Source: Nannocystaceae bacterium (GTDB taxonomy: Bacteria; Myxococcota_A; Polyangia; Nannocystales; Nannocystaceae). From it: a stretch of DNA of 6,322 nucleotides. This document shows positions 1 through 4,084 of the stretch, in pieces. Below the pieces are notes generated by a model. That model was given only the letters and a program-made list of their open reading frames with translations. It searched no databases and was not told where the DNA came from. Each line of letters begins with the position of its first letter. Position 1 is the stretch's first letter. The position numbers and the translations under genes were made by a program. Where the stretch lies: the NCBI GenBank assembly GCA_016763875.1, contig JAESSZ010000886.1, positions 1 through 6,322 of the forward strand, written 5' to 3'.

Positions 1-88
1 ACTCCCAGACGCTGCCGCCGTCGTCCCCGCATCCGAGTCCGACGGCGGCCGCCGCAATCCATCGTAAGCGCGATCGTAGAGTCGGCAT
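1..88 (-). CDS. Putative lipoprotein, N-terminal signal peptide only (runs off left edge)
   Basis: Reading leftward from an ATG at 88-86, 29 codons stay open to the window edge and spell a bacterial lipoprotein signal peptide. The N-region is basic (R5, R7, R9), the hydrophobic core runs from W10 to G19 (WIAAAAVGLG), and the putative lipidated cysteine is C20, followed by GDDGGS. A flexible Gly/Asp stretch after the cysteine is typical of myxobacterial lipoproteins. The protein would be exported by Sec, lipidated at C20 and anchored in the envelope; its function cannot be read from so little sequence. An alternative in-frame ATG at 124-122 adds 12 residues and has a better-spaced AAGG-like ribosome binding site (6 bases upstream), so the start is uncertain. 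The gene is divergent from the kinase gene. The lipobox is not canonical (Gly at -3). Confidence 0.6.
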   Translation of the reverse strand, partial: MPTLRSRLRWIAAAAVGLGCGDDGGSVWE

Positions 89-231
89 GGGTGGACCGTA
101 GTCTCCAGGGGGCCGCCGCCGCATCGGCAACCTTACGTACGCATAGCGCGCGCCTGTCCGCCGCCCACGCGGTGTGATCTCGGAATTGTCTGGTTGTTCG
201 ACCCGAGGAAGGGTCAACTCGACGTTGACCC
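89..231. promoter_or_regulatory. Divergent intergenic region between lipoprotein and kinase genes
   Basis: This 143-base gap separates two divergent starts, so it should carry promoters in both directions. I see no convincing -35/-10 pair on either strand. Visible structure is a TACGTA palindrome at 134-139 and the overlapping inverted repeats at 200-231, listed separately. If the leftward gene starts at 124 instead of 88, the gap shrinks to 107 bases. Confidence 0.35.
200..231 (+). promoter_or_regulatory. Two overlapping, mutually exclusive inverted repeats abutting the kinase start
   Basis: GGGTCAA (211-217) and TTGACCC (225-231) form a perfect 7-base inverted repeat with a 7-base loop, ending on the base before the TTG start codon at 232. 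The same GGGTC (211-215) also pairs with GACCC at 200-204 around a 6-base loop, GAGGAA. That loop belongs to the only purine-rich Shine-Dalgarno-like stretch (GAGGAAGGG, 205-213), which lies unusually far (18 bases) from the TTG. The shared arm can be in only one hairpin at a time: the downstream one hides the bases next to the start and the end of the purine tract, the upstream one puts GAGGAA in its loop. It could act in mRNA on translation of the kinase, or in DNA as an operator. Both roles are inferred. Confidence 0.45.
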
Positions 232-3150
232 TTGACCTTCACGTCCGACCGTTGTGCCGAGGGGAGCGAGGAGACCACGTGTCGAGGCGCACCCAAAGGC
301 TCTGATCTCGACACTACGACCGCGCCGGGGACGGAGGTCGCGGGACGCTATTGGGTGATCGACATTCTGGGATCGGGGGGCATGGGGCACGTCTACCGCG
401 CCTACGATCCGCGATTGGGTCGCGAGGTCGCGCTCAAGCAGTTGCGCGTTGCCAGCCACGATGCCGAGGTGCGCCTCGCCCGGGAGGCGCGCGCGATGGC
501 CCAGCTCAACCACCCCAACGTTGTCGCGGTCTATGACGTGGTGACGGAAGCATCGGGCGTGACGCTCGCGATGGAGTACGTGCCCGGGGAGACGCTGCGT
601 CAGTGGCTCAAGAGCCCACGTTCGTGGCGCGAGGTCGTCGCCGCGTTTGTCGAGGCGGGGCGAGGACTCCAAGCGGCACACCGTGCGGGATTCGTCCACC
701 GTGACTTCAAGCCGTCCAACGTGCTGATGGCGCAGGACGGTCGGATCCGTGTGACAGATTTTGGTGTCGCCAAGTCGACCCGCGGCGCCAGTGACAGCGC
801 ACGTTCCGAGAGTGAGGGCGGATCCCCGGGCTACGACGAGGACGCAGCAGAACCGTTGACCGAGTTCGGTGCGTTGATAGGCACCCCCAAGTACATGTCG
901 CCGGAGCAGCACGATGCGGCCGAGGCCGACGCTCACAGCGACCAGTACGCGTACTGCCTCGCCCTGTGGGAAGCACTGTCAGGGGCGTCACCGTTCCCGG
1001 GTCCGAGTCGTCGCCTGGCGCAGCAGAAAACCGAGGGACCGCCACCGTGGCCCGCAGCGGTACGAGTGCCCCGGAAAATCGCGGCCGCCGTCGAACGCGG
1101 TCTGCGACTGCGGCCGACGGACCGTTGGCCGACAATGCGCGAACTTATCGAAGCACTCGATGCCGGGCAGGGCACGGGACGTGCGCGGGCCAGTCGGGGC
1201 GCCGCGGTTGTCTTCATCGGGGGCGCGATTGGGGCCACCGTTTGGATCACCCGGGCGACCGATCCGTGCGCGTCTATGCCCGATGGCTTGCCGCAGTGGA
1301 GCACCGAGACGGCGGACTCGGTTCGAGAGGCATTTGCTGCCAACTCGATGCCGTTCGCCGAACGCACCGCCACGGTGGTGATCGAGCGCATCGATGCCTA
1401 CACAACCGAGTGGGTGACAACGATGCACGACAGTTGCCAGGCGACGTTGGTCCGCGCCGAGCAGTCGCCCGCGATGATGGATCGCGCGACGTTATGCCTG
1501 GAACGTTCGCGTGTACGCCTGGTTGCGGCGATCGAGACCGTGCGACAACGCGCGGCCACCGAGGACATAGACAACCTGCCACGCATGCTGGCGGAGCTTC
1601 CGGAGTTGTCGCGATGCCGCGATACTCAATGGCTCAGCGCCGAGGTGCAGCCGCCGATCGGGGCCCAACAAACTGCCGAGGTCGACGCCCTGGAGGCGGT
1701 CTTGGCCGGCAGTGAAGCGACGATCGCCACCGGGGATGCCGTCGCAGGGCTCGCCTCGCTGACGGCCATGGCGGCGAGGGTCGAGGCCACACATTATCCC
1801 CCGCTCATCGCCCGCGTCGCGCTCGTTCACGGTAAGGCGGCGCGTGAAACGGGTCGCAACGAAGATGCCGAGATTGCGCTGCGGCGGGCATACACGCTCG
1901 CGCTCACCGCCAGCGATGACCGAACAGCGATGGACGCTGCGCGAGAACTCGGCCGACTGCTCGGCTACCATCTCGCGCAATCGGAGGAAGGGCTACTGCT
2001 GCTCGACACCGCATTGGCTTTGGCACAGCGACCCGGGGTCGAGTCCCGGGCCCTTGTCGCCACGCGTAGCGCCCGGGCGACCGTGCTGCAGCGACTCGGT
2101 CGCAACCGCGAGGCGTTAGCGGAGCTTCGCGGCGCACACCAGGCCGCAGTCCAGCAATTCCCGCCCGTCGATCTCACGCGGACGACCGTTGCGACGGCGC
2201 TCGGCGCAGCGCTGTACGACAGTGGGCTCAACGAAGACGCCCTCGCACTCCACCGCACCGTCCTGGCCACCCTGCTCCGCACCGTGGGGGTGGAGCACCC
2301 GTCGACCGCGATCCCGCGGATCAACGTGGGTGTCGCCCTGGACGGGCTGGGTCGATCCGCGGAGGCCAGCGAGCAGTTTCTCGAAGCCCGGCGAGTCGCG
2401 AAACAGGCGTACGGCGAGCCTCACAGCACCGTGGCGCTCTGCAACCTCAACCTCAGCGTTGCCAAAGCAAACCTAGGAGAGACCGAGCTCGCGCTGGAGT
2501 TCGCCGCGGTGGCGCTGCGTGGCCACCGGTCGATCCACGGCGAGCAGCACATTCTTGTCGCGCGTTCGCATGCGGTTGCCGCTACCGCGTTGGTGCTCGC
2601 GCATCGGTTGCCTGAAGCCGAGGCGGAGTTCCGTGTCGCTACGACCCTCGCTCAGAATCTCACCGGTCCTAGCCACCCGTTTGTGCTGTACTGCCGACTG
2701 CGCTTGGCACGCGCGCTGTTATTGGCGGGCAAGCTCGACGTTGCGGAGCGGGAAATCCTATCGCTGGCGCCCGAAATGGAGGCGGCTTTACCGGTGCCCC
2801 ACGCCGAGTTTGGGCTTTTGTGGGAAACGCAGGGAGAAATCCTGCTCGCAGCGGGACGTCCGCACCAGGCCGTTGTTGCGCTTCGACGGGCGACGGCCGT
2901 GGTCGATACGGGACAGATGCGACCCGTCTCGCAGGCGATTATCCGGTTCAAGTTAGCGCGGGCGCTCAGTGACGCAGGGCACTCTCAGCTCGCGCGAACA
3001 ATGGCCCGAGAGGCCCGTGCGACGTTGGTCCCGTCCTCTGACCGATATGCCGCAGATCGTGCGCTAGTGGCCGATATCGAGGCATGGCTGGCCGCGCCAC
3101 CACACGCCGAGCAACCCGAACCTAGACAACGGTTCAAGACCCGGCCGTGA
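232..3150 (+). CDS. Membrane-anchored Hanks-type Ser/Thr protein kinase with C-terminal TPR domain
   Basis: This 972-residue protein should phosphorylate Ser/Thr on cytoplasmic targets in response to what its TPR part senses. The kinase domain spans about 37-310: glycine loop GSGGMG (47-52), ATP lysine K69 (VALK), C-helix E85, catalytic HRDFKPSN (156-163, D158), DFG (176-178), GTPKYMSPEQ (217-226), SDQYA (236-240) and R298. All catalytic residues are present, so it should be active. A Ser/Asp/Glu-rich insert of about 30 residues (182-211) lengthens the activation loop. A single weak membrane segment (about 323-339) follows, then a four-cysteine module (C346, C402, C422, C462) and helical TPR repeats from about 525 to 950, including kinesin-light-chain-like repeats with an exact 42-residue period. 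If topology is N-in, the repeats are periplasmic. TTG 232 is the first start after an in-frame TGA at 226-228 and no other usable start precedes the glycine loop. The architecture matches a large myxobacterial kinase family; the substrate is unknown. Confidence 0.96.
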   Translation: MTFTSDRCAEGSEETTCRGAPKGSDLDTTTAPGTEVAGRYWVIDILGSGGMGHVYRAYDPRLGREVALKQLRVASHDAEVRLAREARAMAQLNHPNVVAVYDVVTEASGVTLAMEYVPGETLRQWLKSPRSWREVVAAFVEAGRGLQAAHRAGFVHRDFKPSNVLMAQDGRIRVTDFGVAKSTRGASDSARSESEGGSPGYDEDAAEPLTEFGALIGTPKYMSPEQHDAAEADAHSDQYAYCLALWEALSGASPFPGPSRRLAQQKTEGPPPWPAAVRVPRKIAAAVERGLRLRPTDRWPTMRELIEALDAGQGTGRARASRGAAVVFIGGAIGATVWITRATDPCASMPDGLPQWSTETADSVREAFAANSMPFAERTATVVIERIDAYTTEWVTTMHDSCQATLVRAEQSPAMMDRATLCLERSRVRLVAAIETVRQRAATEDIDNLPRMLAELPELSRCRDTQWLSAEVQPPIGAQQTAEVDALEAVLAGSEATIATGDAVAGLASLTAMAARVEATHYPPLIARVALVHGKAARETGRNEDAEIALRRAYTLALTASDDRTAMDAARELGRLLGYHLAQSEEGLLLLDTALALAQRPGVESRALVATRSARATVLQRLGRNREALAELRGAHQAAVQQFPPVDLTRTTVATALGAALYDSGLNEDALALHRTVLATLLRTVGVEHPSTAIPRINVGVALDGLGRSAEASEQFLEARRVAKQAYGEPHSTVALCNLNLSVAKANLGETELALEFAAVALRGHRSIHGEQHILVARSHAVAATALVLAHRLPEAEAEFRVATTLAQNLTGPSHPFVLYCRLRLARALLLAGKLDVAEREILSLAPEMEAALPVPHAEFGLLWETQGEILLAAGRPHQAVVALRRATAVVDTGQMRPVSQAIIRFKLARALSDAGHSQLARTMAREARATLVPSSDRYAADRALVADIEAWLAAPPHAEQPEPRQRFKTRP

Positions 3151-3166
3151 GGCGGGCTCGCGTCTC

Positions 3167-3177
3167 TACCGTCGGTA
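3167..3177. promoter_or_regulatory. Small palindrome in AT-rich patch upstream of the Cys-rich lipoprotein gene
   Basis: TACCG-T-CGGTA is a perfect 5-base inverted repeat around one base. It sits at the edge of the only AT-rich patch (3176-3189) in the gap after the kinase gene. A TTGTCA at 3187-3192 resembles a -35 element, but I see no matching -10 at 16-18 bases. It may mark a promoter/operator for the lipoprotein gene; an 11-base palindrome can also arise by chance. Confidence 0.2.
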
Positions 3178-3227
3178 AATATTGTCTTGTCACTGTGCGT
3201 CCCAGCGCCCGGTTCGTGGACTACCCA

Positions 3228-3251
3228 GAGGCAGCGTGACAGCGCTGCCTC
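3228..3251 (+). terminator. Strong hairpin after the kinase gene: terminator or leader hairpin
   Basis: GAGGCAGCG (3228-3236) and CGCTGCCTC (3243-3251) form a perfect 9-base-pair stem with a 6-base loop (TGACAG). It lies 78 bases past the kinase stop and 39 bases before the next start. There is no T-run after it, so it is not a textbook intrinsic terminator, although many high-G+C bacteria terminate at hairpins without a clear U-tract. If the lipoprotein gene is read from a promoter at about 3180-3200, this would instead be a structured 5' leader that stabilises its mRNA. Confidence 0.5.
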
Positions 3252-3253
3252 GT

Positions 3254-3266
3254 CGGAGACTCTCCG
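3254..3266 (+). promoter_or_regulatory. Second small hairpin just upstream of the lipoprotein ribosome binding site
   Basis: CGGAG (3254-3258) and CTCCG (3262-3266) pair around a 3-base loop, only 2 bases after the larger hairpin ends and 10 bases before the Shine-Dalgarno sequence. The two hairpins may stack as one structured leader that leaves the ribosome binding site (in the A-rich stretch 3269-3284) single-stranded. The stem is short, so the role is inferred. Confidence 0.3.
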
Positions 3267-3276
3267 CGAAAAGCAA

Positions 3277-3281
3277 GAGGG
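3277..3281 (+). promoter_or_regulatory. Shine-Dalgarno sequence GAGGG for the Cys-rich lipoprotein gene
   Basis: GAGGG inside AAGAGGGAA lies 9 bases before GTG 3291. It favours that GTG over the in-frame ATG at 3306, which would remove the basic residues (K2, R4) of the signal peptide. It is the clearest ribosome binding site in the window. Confidence 0.75.
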
Positions 3282-3290
3282 AACAATATC

Positions 3291-3767
3291 GTGAAAGCTA
3301 GAATCATGTTGTTGGGAGTATCGCTCGCAGTATCGTCATTCGCGATTGGATGCGGCGTCAGTTCACCCAAATCGTTCATCAAGCGTCAGGCGAAGATCGG
3401 ATGTCGCGCATTGAAGAAATGCGACGATGACGCCTGGAAGGCCACCGACTACGACAACGTGCGTGAGTGCATCGACGACACGACGAAGGAGGACCAGGTC
3501 GAGGCGTTTGTCGACCTGTGTGACGACTTCGATCGCAAGGCCGCGCGCAAATGCCTCGCCGCGGCACGCAAGTACAAACGCACCTGTGACGACGACGACC
3601 TGGAGTTCGAGGACTGCGCCAAGGTGTGTGGGGCGATCAACGTCGAGGGGCTGGAGTTGGACCCCACTGACCCCGATTCCATCGCCGACATCATGGAGCG
3701 CGCCCTGGAGATGTCCGAGGAGCGCTACCAGGACGAGTCGCCAGGCGTCGGCTTGCTGTCGGAGTAG
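3291..3767 (+). CDS. Small secreted Cys-rich, Asp/Lys-rich lipoprotein
   Basis: This is a 158-residue exported lipoprotein of unknown function. The signal peptide has a basic start (K2, R4), a hydrophobic core from I5 to I19 and a lipobox AIGC with the lipidated cysteine C21. The mature part has eight more cysteines (C38, C44, C60, C77, C88, C99, C109, C113), an even number that would allow four disulfides in the oxidising periplasm or at the cell surface. Spacing is C-x5-C-x15-C-x16-C-x10-C-x10-C-x9-C-x3-C. The chain is full of Asp, Glu, Lys and Arg and ends in an acidic, cysteine-free helix-prone tail (118-158). The pattern, with an early C-x5-C and a closing C-x3-C, resembles small Cys-rich lipoproteins I know from Nannocystaceae-type myxobacteria; I cannot name a domain. 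It lies 140 bases after the kinase on the same strand, behind two hairpins, so it probably has its own promoter or responds to read-through. Signal peptide codons are markedly richer in A/T at third positions than the rest. Confidence 0.92.
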   Translation: MKARIMLLGVSLAVSSFAIGCGVSSPKSFIKRQAKIGCRALKKCDDDAWKATDYDNVRECIDDTTKEDQVEAFVDLCDDFDRKAARKCLAAARKYKRTCDDDDLEFEDCAKVCGAINVEGLELDPTDPDSIADIMERALEMSEERYQDESPGVGLLSE

Positions 3768-3786
3768 TGCGACTCAGTCGCCGACG
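3746..3786. terminator. Possible bidirectional hairpin over the convergent gene ends
   Basis: CGTCGGC (3746-3752) and GCCGACG (3780-3786) are perfect inverse complements. Between them, GAGT (3762-3765) pairs with ACTC (3772-3775), giving a two-part imperfect hairpin across both stop codons. Because the genes converge with only 6 bases between stops, any terminator must lie inside coding sequence, and a symmetric hairpin would serve both directions. The arms are short, the internal loops large, and no U-tract is present. Confidence 0.3.
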
Positions 3787-4064
3787 CGGCGGTCGATGGC
3801 GTCGGCGAGCTGAAAATCGAGGTCGGTCAAACCGCCGACGTCGTGCGTCCACAGCGTGACCTCGACCCGGTTGTAGACGTTGGACCAGTTGGGGTGATGC
3901 CCCAGCCTCTCGGCATCAAACGCGACCCTGGTCATGAAGCCGATAGCTTCGGGGAAGTCCCCGAAGCGAAACACTTTGTGGAGGCGCTCGTCTCGCAGAG
4001 CCCAGCCCTCTAGGTTGCCGAGCTTGGCTTGCGCCGCTTGTGCGGTGAGCTTGCCTCGTGCCAT
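3774..4064 (-). CDS. phhB: Pterin-4a-carbinolamine dehydratase (4a-hydroxytetrahydrobiopterin dehydratase, EC 4.2.1.96)
   Basis: The enzyme dehydrates the 4a-hydroxy-tetrahydropterin made by aromatic amino acid hydroxylases such as phenylalanine hydroxylase to quinonoid dihydropterin, so the cofactor can be reduced again. It is cytoplasmic. The 96 residues are the full usual length. The family signature is intact: conserved G20-W21, then E52-x3-H56-H57-P58-x-W60, Y64, V67 and L71-W72-T73-H74, followed by the GGLTDLD segment with T80 and D83. H56, H57 and H74 correspond to the catalytic histidines, so it should be active. It is the second gene of a leftward pair, starting 7 bases after the stop of the TPR gene, and converges on the lipoprotein gene with 6 bases between stops. 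No phenylalanine hydroxylase is in view. PhhB is the usual symbol for bacterial members; stand-alone members in some bacteria have been linked to other pterin roles, so the pathway partner is not certain. Confidence 0.96.
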   Translation of the reverse strand: MARGKLTAQAAQAKLGNLEGWALRDERLHKVFRFGDFPEAIGFMTRVAFDAERLGHHPNWSNVYNRVEVTLWTHDVGGLTDLDFQLADAIDRRVGD

Positions 4065-4084
4065 GGCCAGCTTATTCTTTGGCC
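4065..4084 (-). promoter_or_regulatory. Small hairpin at the TPR/dehydratase junction
   Basis: In the leftward mRNA, GGCCA (4084-4080) pairs with TGGCC (4069-4065), the five bases directly before the dehydratase ATG. The loop contains the purine-rich AAGAATAAG with the TPR gene's TAA stop. No normal Shine-Dalgarno sequence is visible. Ribosomes finishing the upstream gene would open this hairpin and expose the start, so translational coupling is plausible but inferred from a 5-base stem. Confidence 0.3.

Noticed and set aside
2..67. A rightward reading ending at TAA 65-67 with mostly G/C third positions, like the tail of an upstream + strand gene
   Set aside because: Only 21 codons and a nondescript translation; the leftward lipoprotein signal peptide in the same stretch is far more specific.
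225..260. TTGACC at 225 and 232 as -35 promoter elements
   Set aside because: No -10-like sequence follows at 16-18 bases, and they would drive transcription starting inside the kinase gene; they are better explained as the inverted repeat.
214..936. 240-codon open frame on the minus strand over the kinase domain
   Set aside because: Antisense shadow in high-G+C DNA; the + strand has a complete kinase motif set there, and the antisense translation is Arg/His-rich without recognisable motifs.
966..1715. 249-codon + strand frame inside the kinase gene
   Set aside because: Out-of-frame shadow, rich in Arg and Gly, overlapping the well-supported kinase reading frame.
3427..3813. 128-codon + strand frame overlapping the Cys-rich lipoprotein gene
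   Set aside because: Thr/Arg/Ser-rich out-of-frame reading; the lipoprotein frame has a ribosome binding site, signal peptide and strong codon bias.
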